NCBI GenBank assembly: GCA_021443285.1
Contig: JABUUG010000039.1
Span: forward strand, 1-9,081
DNA: 9,081 nucleotides
From: Bacteroidaceae bacterium
GTDB lineage: Bacteria; Bacteroidota; Bacteroidia; Bacteroidales; Bacteroidaceae
Reading direction: 5' to 3'
In this document: one piece after another, positions 1-5,734 of the stretch
Numbering within the stretch: the first letter of the stretch is position 1
How the letters are laid out: every line of letters starts with the position of its first letter
Position numbers and translations under genes: made by a program
Notes under the pieces: model-generated
What the model was told of the DNA's origin: nothing
Databases searched by the model: none
What the model saw: the letters and a program-made list of their open reading frames with translations, nothing else

Positions 1-2
1 CG

Positions 3-155
3 AAGCTCATCGTGTGTCTCGGACGCATCGCGGCCGCGGCGGTCATCAAGCCCGATTTCAAAATCACCCGCGAGCACGGAGTGTGGTTTGACCTCGACGG
101 CGCGCGCGCGATGGCGATGTTCCATCCGGCGGCCCTGCTGCGCGATGAGACGAAG
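3..155 (+). other. Uracil-DNA glycosylase (family 4/5) C-terminal fragment fused in frame to the MMPL sequence
   Basis: Residues encoded at 3-155 do not look like an RND transporter. They contain KLIVCLGRIAA (3-35), then a KPDFKITREHGVWF stretch (48-89), then HPAALLR (123-143). From family knowledge, this order is the end of family 4/5 uracil-DNA glycosylases: the VCLG strand, the ITREHG segment, and the HPAALLR motif that contacts DNA at the abasic site. The usual 20-30 further residues are absent, because the frame passes into transporter sequence at about 153-160. Base use also changes. The first 120 bases are about 64% G+C and all four Ile codons before the junction are ATC, whereas ATA dominates after it. 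Neither other forward frame gives a plausible transporter N-terminus here. The assignment is by recognition only, with no alignment run. It is either a genuine deletion fusion or a chimeric assembly join. Confidence 0.75.
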
Positions 156-1517
156 CCCGTAATCCTCGGCTGCATAACGACGATAGGCTCATTCGTGGGC
201 ATAATGTTCGTGCATACAGACCTTCTGCGCGACTTCGGACTGTTTGCAGCCTTTGCCATAACCGGCACGATGTTCTTCTGCCTCGCCCTGCTGCCGGCAA
301 TGCTGCCCGCCAAGGCGAAGGGGATACCGGCGTCGATAGACAAGGTAAGCACATACCCCGCAGACAGGAACAAGGCGGCACTCGCCGTAATAGGCTTGCT
401 GACACTTGCAGCATTAGGCGCATTCTGCATCGGCGGCGTGAACTTCGACGCCAATATGCACAATCTCGGCTACGACTCGGAGAATGTGCTGCACTCAGAG
501 AAACTCCTTGAGAGCAAGACCTACACGGGCGACAAGGAGAAATACTTCGCCAGCTCCGGCAAGACCATGGAGGAGGCAATAGCGAACTTCGGCGTGCTCG
601 CGGAGAAACTTGACAGCCTGCAAAGCATCGGACTGGTGAAAGGCTACTCGCACACAAACGACATACTCGTGCCGATAAGCGTGCAACAGGACCGCATAGA
701 CGCATGGAAGGGATACTGGACAAAGGAGCGTCTCGCCAAGGTGCAACAGCTCATCAACGCCACGGCACCCGGCGCAGGACTCGTCTCCGATGGCTTTGAG
801 GCATTCTTTGAACTTGCCGAGGCAGACTTCCAGCCAGACACGCTCTACAAGGCAGGGCTGATACCCGACGGATACCTCTCCACGCTCATGGAGAGAAGCT
901 ACGGCGGCGACTACCTCTGTTTCACAAACGTGAGGTGCAAGGAGGAGGCACAGGATGCCGACTCCACCGACTACAACAGGATTTGCCAGGCAATAGCCAC
1001 GCAGCCGAACATGATGGTGCTCGACACCTACTTCTACACCCGCGACACGCTGAAACAGCTCAACGAGGACTTCAACGCGTTGCAGTGGGTCAGCCTGCTG
1101 TTTGTGCTGATAGTGCTGTTCGTGAGCTTCGGCTTCAATGTGAAGCACTCGCTGCTCGGATTCATGCCGATACTGCTCAGTTGGATAATAGTGCTCGGCG
1201 CAATGTTCATCTTCGGCAAAGGCTTCAACCTGATAAACATAGTAATCTCCACCTTCATCTTCGGTATAGGTGTTGACTACAGCATATTCGTAATGAACGG
1301 ACTGGTAAGCCCGGAAGGCAACAAACTGCAATACCACCGCACGGCTATACTGCTTAGCGCAGTGATACTCATCATATCGGTGGGCAGCATGGTGATAGCC
1401 AAACACCCCGCAATACAGTCGGTGGGCTTCTCCACGCTCGTAGGACTGGTGTCGGCTGTGGTATTGGCATGGGTGGTGCAGCCCGCGATATACAGACTGA
1501 CAAACAGGAAGAAATAA
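3..1517 (+). CDS. MMPL/RND-family exporter, C-terminal part (5' partial; chimeric N-terminus)
   Basis: The frame is open from the left edge to the TAA at 1515-1517 (504 codons from base 3); the true start is outside the window. From about base 156 it matches an MMPL/RND transporter. Two helices close the first half-repeat: the ILGCITTIGSF helix at 159-210 and the segment ending CLALLPAML near 310. The first helix of the second repeat follows (about 375-440), then a soluble periplasmic domain (about 445-1075). Five helices end the protein, including the GVDY proton-relay motif at 1269-1280. This family exports lipids, pigments or siderophores across the inner membrane using the proton gradient. 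The first half-repeat, with its own GxDY helix and periplasmic domain, is missing and is replaced by glycosylase-like residues. A LolA-like gene follows 67 nt later and a FabG-like gene after that, which suggests the exporter of an aryl polyene-type cluster. Family is sure; substrate is inferred. Confidence 0.87.
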   Translation, partial: KLIVCLGRIAAAAVIKPDFKITREHGVWFDLDGARAMAMFHPAALLRDETKPVILGCITTIGSFVGIMFVHTDLLRDFGLFAAFAITGTMFFCLALLPAMLPAKAKGIPASIDKVSTYPADRNKAALAVIGLLTLAALGAFCIGGVNFDANMHNLGYDSENVLHSEKLLESKTYTGDKEKYFASSGKTMEEAIANFGVLAEKLDSLQSIGLVKGYSHTNDILVPISVQQDRIDAWKGYWTKERLAKVQQLINATAPGAGLVSDGFEAFFELAEADFQPDTLYKAGLIPDGYLSTLMERSYGGDYLCFTNVRCKEEAQDADSTDYNRICQAIATQPNMMVLDTYFYTRDTLKQLNEDFNALQWVSLLFVLIVLFVSFGFNVKHSLLGFMPILLSWIIVLGAMFIFGKGFNLINIVISTFIFGIGVDYSIFVMNGLVSPEGNKLQYHRTAILLSAVILIISVGSMVIAKHPAIQSVGFSTLVGLVSAVVLAWVVQPAIYRLTNRKK

Positions 1518-1521
1518 AAAA

Positions 1522-1548
1522 GGGAGTAATTGTTCAGGAGTTACCCCC
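1522..1548 (+). other. Imperfect hairpin between the exporter and LolA-like genes
   Basis: GGGAGTAA (1522-1529) can pair with TTACCCCC (1541-1548), with one A-C mismatch and an 11-nt loop. No run of T follows, so it is not a canonical intrinsic terminator. It could be a weak attenuator or an mRNA 3'-end stabiliser, or it could be chance. The rest of the gap (1549-1584) is an A/T-rich leader with no recognisable Shine-Dalgarno sequence, as is normal in Bacteroidota. Confidence 0.25.
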
Positions 1549-1584
1549 ATTACATATATTCTATAACACATAAAAACAAAAGTT

Positions 1585-2145
1585 ATGAAGAAACTGATTC
1601 TCATGGCGTTCGCGCTCTGCATGACCACAGCGGCAATGCTCCCATACGAAACAAATGCAGCAACCGTAGCGGCAGCAGCTCCCGATGCCTATACCACAAC
1701 CGTAGTGCGCACAGTATGCAAAGGCGCAGTGAAGAAGAACCAGACAGACAAGGGTACATTCACCTACAAGAAGGGCGGCACGATGTCGATGGTGTTCTCC
1801 GAAACAGACAAGCTGCTCATGGAGGGCAAGACATACACTTTGGTAAGCGGCAAGCGCAGCAGCGTGGCGAAAGGCGAGACTGCAATGCTCTTCGGTGTGA
1901 TGCAGAAGGTGGTGGACAACATCCTCTCAGGCGGTAACGGCAAGGTGCAGAAGGCAGACACCGATGCAGCGGTGATAACATACAACGGCAACACCATAAC
2001 CATAGAGCCGGCTGAAGGCGTGAAGGCAAGCCGCCTGCTCTTCAAGTCGTTTGTAATTACTGCCGACCTGAAGCAGCACAAACTGCTTGGCATACGCATG
2101 AACGGCAAGGGGAAGAACTACACCACATACGAGTTCGGGAAATAA
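1585..2145 (+). CDS. LolA-like periplasmic lipoprotein/lipid carrier protein
   Basis: This 186-residue protein begins with an export signal: a KK n-region, a hydrophobic core at about 4-19, and a likely signal peptidase I site after TNA (residue 25). The mature part has the short beta-strand pattern of the LolA/LolB fold: KGTFTYKKGG-MSMVFSETDKLLMEGKTYTLV at about 56-88, later paired strands, and an end at YEFGK. LolA proteins carry lipidated cargo across the periplasm in a hydrophobic half-barrel. Its size is typical of LolA-like proteins and somewhat small for housekeeping LolA. It lies between an MMPL exporter and a FabG-like reductase, an arrangement known from aryl polyene and related clusters, where the LolA-like protein is thought to help move the lipid to the outer membrane. 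ATG 1585 is preceded by an A-rich leader. The fold is fairly sure; the cargo is inferred. It could instead be an uncharacterised LolA paralogue unrelated to pigment export. Confidence 0.75.
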   Translation: MKKLILMAFALCMTTAAMLPYETNAATVAAAAPDAYTTTVVRTVCKGAVKKNQTDKGTFTYKKGGTMSMVFSETDKLLMEGKTYTLVSGKRSSVAKGETAMLFGVMQKVVDNILSGGNGKVQKADTDAAVITYNGNTITIEPAEGVKASRLLFKSFVITADLKQHKLLGIRMNGKGKNYTTYEFGK

Positions 2146-2166
2146 AGCAATAGCCAAATCTTTCCC

Positions 2167-2194
2167 AAATAGATAAATAGTCAAAAATAGTCAA
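2167..2194 (+). repeat. Tandem 10-bp direct repeat just before the FabG-like start codon
   Basis: AAATAGTCAA occurs twice back to back (2175-2184 and 2185-2194), preceded by a degenerate unit AAATAGAT (2167-2174). The array ends 7 nt before the ATG at 2202. It sits in the A-rich leader that Bacteroidota use instead of a Shine-Dalgarno sequence. Such an array can gain or lose units by slippage and so change leader length, but an effect on expression is only a possibility. Confidence 0.7.
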
Positions 2195-2201
2195 TGAAAT
2201 T

Positions 2202-2924
2202 ATGAAGACAGCATTAGTAACCGGCGGAAGCCGCGGCATAGGAAAGGCTATATGCCTGAAACTTGCCCAGGAAGGCTACCACATGTTGATAAACTACACC
2301 AGCCGCGACGACGAGGCGCAGAAGACTCTCTCAGAGATAGAGGCTCTCGGAGGCACCGGCGAGCTGATGAAATTTGATGTCAGCAACTACCAGCAGGCAC
2401 ACGAAGCAATAGAAAACTGGCAGAAAGCCAATGAAGGGGAATACATTGAGGTGCTCGTGAACAATGCGGGCATACGCCGCGACAACGTCATGGCATTCAT
2501 GCCCGAAGAGGACTGGCACAGGGTGCTCGGCATCGCCCTCGACGGTTTCTTCAACGTAACGCAGCCCATAGTGTCGCAGATGCTCGTGCACAAGTACGGC
2601 CGCATCATAAACATGGCAAGCTTCAGCGGAGTGAAGGGACTGCCAGGACAGACAAACTATTCCGCATCGAAGGGAGGACTGATAGCCGCCACAAAGGCCC
2701 TGTCGCAGGAAGTGGCACGCCGAGGCGTTACCGTGAACGCTGTGGCACCGGGCTTCATCAAGACCGACATGACCGAAGGACTCGACGAGGCGGCACTGCG
2801 CAAGACGATACCCGCCAACCGCTTCGGCACACCTGAGGAAGTGGCTGACCTCGTGGCATTCCTCGCATCGCCAAAGGCATCCTACATCACGGGCAATGTC
2901 ATAGACATAAACGGCGGACTCTGA
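2202..2924 (+). CDS. fabG: 3-oxoacyl-ACP reductase, FabG-type SDR (probably of an aryl polyene-type cluster)
   Basis: This 240-residue classical short-chain dehydrogenase/reductase is expected to reduce 3-ketoacyl-ACP to 3-hydroxyacyl-ACP with NADPH. Visible motifs are the cofactor-binding TGGSRGIG at residues 7-14, D59-V60, NNAG at 87-90, the catalytic Ser in INMASFSG (S140), YSASK with Y153 and K157, and the substrate-loop PGFIKTDMT near 184-192. Length is normal for FabG. By hand alignment to E. coli FabG, the fourth tetrad residue (Asn in ETNLSSVF) falls on Ala112 in GIALDGFFNV, so this Asn appears to be missing. The gene follows the LolA-like gene by 56 nt on the same strand. That points to the dedicated ketoreductase (ApeQ-like) of an aryl polyene cluster rather than the housekeeping fatty-acid enzyme. 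SDR identity is very sure; the pathway is inferred. The fabG symbol is a family-level name. Confidence 0.88.
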   Translation: MKTALVTGGSRGIGKAICLKLAQEGYHMLINYTSRDDEAQKTLSEIEALGGTGELMKFDVSNYQQAHEAIENWQKANEGEYIEVLVNNAGIRRDNVMAFMPEEDWHRVLGIALDGFFNVTQPIVSQMLVHKYGRIINMASFSGVKGLPGQTNYSASKGGLIAATKALSQEVARRGVTVNAVAPGFIKTDMTEGLDEAALRKTIPANRFGTPEEVADLVAFLASPKASYITGNVIDINGGL

Positions 2925-2933
2925 TATTAATCT

Positions 2934-3043
2934 GTTTATAGCCCCTGTGTGCGGCACTTTTGTGCCGAAACCATACTATATCGCTCGGCATTGTTGTGCC
3001 GAAATTAAACCACTGTGTCCGGTACTATTGTGCCGGGAAAAAC
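2934..3043 (+). repeat. Three tandem hairpin repeats (34-nt period) in the leader of the DUF5686 gene
   Basis: The gap from 2925 to 3047 holds three units of 34 nt starting at 2942, 2976 and 3010. Each forms a stem with a 4-nt loop. Copy 1 pairs CGGCAC (2952-2957) with GTGCCG (2962-2967). Copy 2 pairs TCGGCAT (2985-2991) with GTGCCGA (2996-3002), with one T-G pair. Copy 3 pairs CCGGTAC (3019-3025) with GTGCCGG (3030-3036), with one T-G pair. Copies 1 and 3 also share CTGTGT before the stem. The sequence before copy 1 (TATAGCC, 2937-2943) resembles the ATAAGCC that precedes the copies at 5690 and 7458. No T-run follows, so these are not standard terminators. The array ends about 10 nt before the next start codon. 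Confidence 0.85.
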
Positions 3044-3047
3044 ATAA

Positions 3048-5642
3048 TTGATTATCGAAGCAAAAAGCAAAATATTACTGCGCACGGCAATAGCATCGCT
3101 GTTGCTGCTCATCTCATGCATGATGGCGCACGCCGCCTCCCCGAAACTGCCCGCAGACAGTTTGCAGAGAAGGCTTGTGGGTCTTGTCGTCGATGCGGAG
3201 AGCGGAGACAGTATTGCGATGGTGAGCGTCGTCTATAAGCGATTGAAAGAGAGTTTCGTAACGCGCGACTACGGCGATTTCAACATACCAAGATACGAGG
3301 GCGAGCAGCTAACGCTCTCGGCGGTGGGCTACAAGACGCAGAAGATAGAAATAGATTCTAAGGTAAAGGACACGCTGCTCATAAAGCTGAAGCCCGACTC
3401 AAAGCATCTGAAGCAGGTGGAGGTGAAGGTGAAGAAGTCGAAATACTCGCGCAAGAACAACCCTGCCGTAGAGCTGATGGAGAGGGTCATTGCCGCCAAC
3501 AAGGCAAACGACCTCAAGAAGACCCACGCCTACTACAAGTATAACAACTACCAGAAGATAACGCTCGCCATCAACGACGTGAACCCTTCGGTGCTTGACC
3601 AGGAGAAGAGCAAGAAAAAGAAGCAGTGGTATCTCGACCAGCTCATGGTGTGCGACCAGAACGGGAAACTCATACTGCCCGTGAATGTGGAAGAGACCGT
3701 TACGGAGAAGGCTTACCGCAGGGAGACCAACACCGAAAGGAACACCGTGACGGGACATAAGACCGAAGGTGTAACCGACCTCGTCGATGCTGGTGTCATC
3801 GTGAACAAGATACTGGAGGAGGTTTTTTCCGATGTGGATTTGTATAACGACCAGATACGTCTGCTGCAATATCCCTTCACATCGCCCATAGGAAAGAATG
3901 CCATTGCCTTCTATCGCTTTTACATCATTGACACGCTCATGGTGGGCAACGAACGCTGCATACACCTCGACTTCATTCCGAACAACCAGCAGGACTTCGG
4001 CTTCCGCGGTTCGCTCTATGTGCTGGCTGACACCTCGCTCCATGTGCGCCGCTGCCAGCTGACCATACCAAAGAAGAGCGACGTGAACTGGGTGGACGCC
4101 ATGACCATAGACCTCGAATACGAGAAACTGCCTTCGGGAGAATGGGTGCTCACGCAGGACGATATGTTCTGTGAGCTGTCCATACTCCAGTTCATTCCAA
4201 AGGCTGTGGCATTCCGCACCACGCGACGAACGGACTATTCCTTCGACCCCTTGCCCGACAATCTGTTCTCCGGAATGGGAAAGGACAGGGTTGAGGAGGA
4301 AAGCGGCCGCCGCGATGAGAAGTTCTGGGAGGAACACCGCACTGTGGAACTGAACAAGAGCGAGGAGCACCTCGGCACGTTCATCAGCGGAATGAAGAAG
4401 GGCACACTGACGGGTGTGCTGCTCGCCGCACTGAAGATTGTAACCGACAACTTCATCGGCACTGGTTCAAAGACGTCTCCGAGCAAGGTGGACATCGGTC
4501 CCATCACATCGCTCATGTCGTACAACTTTGTTGATGGTGTGCGCACGCGTCTCGGCTTCGTCACCACGCCATTCCTCTTCAAGAAGTGGTTCCTCAAGGC
4601 TTACGGTGCAAGGGGATGGAAGAGCAAGAACATGTACTACAATGCGGAGCTGACCTACTCGTTCAACAAGAAGGAACGCACGGTGGATGAATACCCCAAG
4701 CGGAAGATATACGTGTCAAGCGCATTCGACAATATGGCTCCGTCCGACCGCTTCGGTGTACACGACAAGGACAATATCTTCACCATGTTCAAGTGGACCA
4801 CCGACAACAAGCGCATCTTCTACGTACAACACAAGCTCGGCTTTGAATACGAGCAGCTCGGAGGTCTCGAATACCGCTTCCACTACAACTGGGAAGACCA
4901 GTGGGGTGTGGGTGATATAGAGTTCCCGACCATGCGCCTCAGCGAGTTCTTCTTCGGCATACGCTACGCTCCAAACGAGGCGGTGGTGAACACCAAGAAG
5001 CAGCGCTGGAAGATAAATAAGGACACCCCTATCTTTGAACTGAAGCACACCATGGGTGTCAAGGGCTTCCTCGGAGGTTCGCAGAGATACAACACCACCG
5101 AAGGCTCTATATATTACCGCAAGTGGCTCAACAGCTGGGGCAAGCTCTCGCTCTATGCGGCAGGAGGAATACAGTGGAACAGGGTGCCTTACATCCTGCT
5201 CATGCAGCCGCCTGTGAACACAGCCCTCGTTGCGCAGGACTGCACGTTCAACCTCATGAACGACATGGAGTTCCTCAACGACCGCTATGCGCATGTGGAT
5301 ATAGAATGGGACGTGAACGGCAAGCTCTTCAACCGCATACCGCTGCTCAAGAAGCTCAAGTGGCGTGAGCTTATAGGCATAAAGGCATACTGGGGATGGC
5401 TTTCGGAGAAGAACCGCCCCATACCGCTGCCCAACGGCCGCTATGTGGATGCCGTTGACAACTCCCTGCTCTGGCCCTATGGCGTGAACATTATGGGCAA
5501 GACCCCTTACATGGAGCTGAACATCGGAATACACAACATCTTCAACCTTTTCTGTGTGGAGTATGTACGCCGACTCACATATACAGACCTGCCTAATGCC
5601 AGCAAGCACGGCGTGAGATTCCGTTTCCAGGTTTCGTTCTAA
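3048..5642 (+). CDS. DUF5686 / carboxypeptidase-like regulatory domain outer-membrane protein
   Basis: This 864-residue protein has an export signal (n-region with K6, K8 and R12; hydrophobic 13-23). It is cut either after AHA29 or, as a lipoprotein, at C24 in LISC. Residues about 41-126 form a carboxypeptidase D regulatory-like beta-sandwich (RLVGLVVDAESGDSI, GDFNIP, LTLSAVGYKTQKIEI), common at the N-terminus of Bacteroidota outer-membrane proteins. The rest fits the DUF5686 family: a middle domain with ELMERVIAANKAN near 141, then aromatic, alternating C-terminal strands ending in RFRFQVSF. The terminal Phe is typical of a BAM-inserted beta-barrel. Length fits the family, whose function is unknown. 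The start is TTG at 3048: an in-frame TAA lies at 3045-3047, and the first in-frame ATG (3120) would remove the signal peptide. Three hairpin repeats fill the leader, so it is probably not simply part of the upstream operon. Confidence 0.85.
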   Translation: MIIEAKSKILLRTAIASLLLLISCMMAHAASPKLPADSLQRRLVGLVVDAESGDSIAMVSVVYKRLKESFVTRDYGDFNIPRYEGEQLTLSAVGYKTQKIEIDSKVKDTLLIKLKPDSKHLKQVEVKVKKSKYSRKNNPAVELMERVIAANKANDLKKTHAYYKYNNYQKITLAINDVNPSVLDQEKSKKKKQWYLDQLMVCDQNGKLILPVNVEETVTEKAYRRETNTERNTVTGHKTEGVTDLVDAGVIVNKILEEVFSDVDLYNDQIRLLQYPFTSPIGKNAIAFYRFYIIDTLMVGNERCIHLDFIPNNQQDFGFRGSLYVLADTSLHVRRCQLTIPKKSDVNWVDAMTIDLEYEKLPSGEWVLTQDDMFCELSILQFIPKAVAFRTTRRTDYSFDPLPDNLFSGMGKDRVEEESGRRDEKFWEEHRTVELNKSEEHLGTFISGMKKGTLTGVLLAALKIVTDNFIGTGSKTSPSKVDIGPITSLMSYNFVDGVRTRLGFVTTPFLFKKWFLKAYGARGWKSKNMYYNAELTYSFNKKERTVDEYPKRKIYVSSAFDNMAPSDRFGVHDKDNIFTMFKWTTDNKRIFYVQHKLGFEYEQLGGLEYRFHYNWEDQWGVGDIEFPTMRLSEFFFGIRYAPNEAVVNTKKQRWKINKDTPIFELKHTMGVKGFLGGSQRYNTTEGSIYYRKWLNSWGKLSLYAAGGIQWNRVPYILLMQPPVNTALVAQDCTFNLMNDMEFLNDRYAHVDIEWDVNGKLFNRIPLLKKLKWRELIGIKAYWGWLSEKNRPIPLPNGRYVDAVDNSLLWPYGVNIMGKTPYMELNIGIHNIFNLFCVEYVRRLTYTDLPNASKHGVRFRFQVSF

Positions 5643-5673
5643 CCTTTCCATAAGTCCTCTCTCTTATCAATTT

Positions 5674-5711
5674 CCCATAAGCCCTAGCTTTCGGCACTTC
5701 TGCGCCGAATA
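5674..5711 (+). repeat. Hairpin repeat copy 4 upstream of ettA
   Basis: CCCATAAGCC (5674-5683) is followed by six bases and then the stem TTCGGCAC (5690-5697), loop TTCT, GCGCCGAA (5702-5709). Seven of eight positions pair; A5696 faces C5703. AATAA follows, and ATG 5735 is 25 nt after the stem. A partial look-alike, CCATAAGTCC, lies at 5648-5657. No T-run follows, so it is not a canonical terminator. It belongs to the same family as the copies at 2952-3036 and 7458-7477. Confidence 0.8.
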
Positions 5712-5734
5712 AAACAAAAATCCCCTATATCATC

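Noticed and set aside
495..1628. Long antisense open frame opposite the exporter (similar ones lie opposite the other large genes)
   Set aside because: The translation is rich in His, Val, Glu and Tyr without recognisable motifs, as expected for the complement of a G+C-moderate coding gene. The + strand frame has clear family motifs.
1585..1660. Lipoprotein signal (Cys12) in the LolA-like protein
   Set aside because: The residue before Cys is Leu (FALC), which does not fit a lipobox; a signal peptidase I site after TNA fits better.
3023..3030. TACTATTG in the third hairpin loop as a Bacteroidota -7 promoter element (TAnnTTTG)
   Set aside because: One base differs and no TTTG lies at the right distance upstream (nearest TTG is about 26 nt away). 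The matching positions differ in the other copies.
2934..3043. CRISPR array
   Set aside because: There are only three units, similarity covers most of the 34-nt period rather than alternating with unique spacers, and no cas genes are present.
2960..3238. Open frame of about 90 codons across the hairpin array
   Set aside because: It reads through the repeats and overlaps the DUF5686 signal peptide and N-terminal domain in another frame. Its composition (Arg/Cys/His-rich) is not protein-like.
5650..5667. ATAAG...CTTAT inverted repeat after the DUF5686 gene as a terminator
   Set aside because: It is only 5 bp and A/T-rich, with an 8-nt loop and no T-run. More likely part of a degenerate CCATAAG flank of the repeat, or chance.
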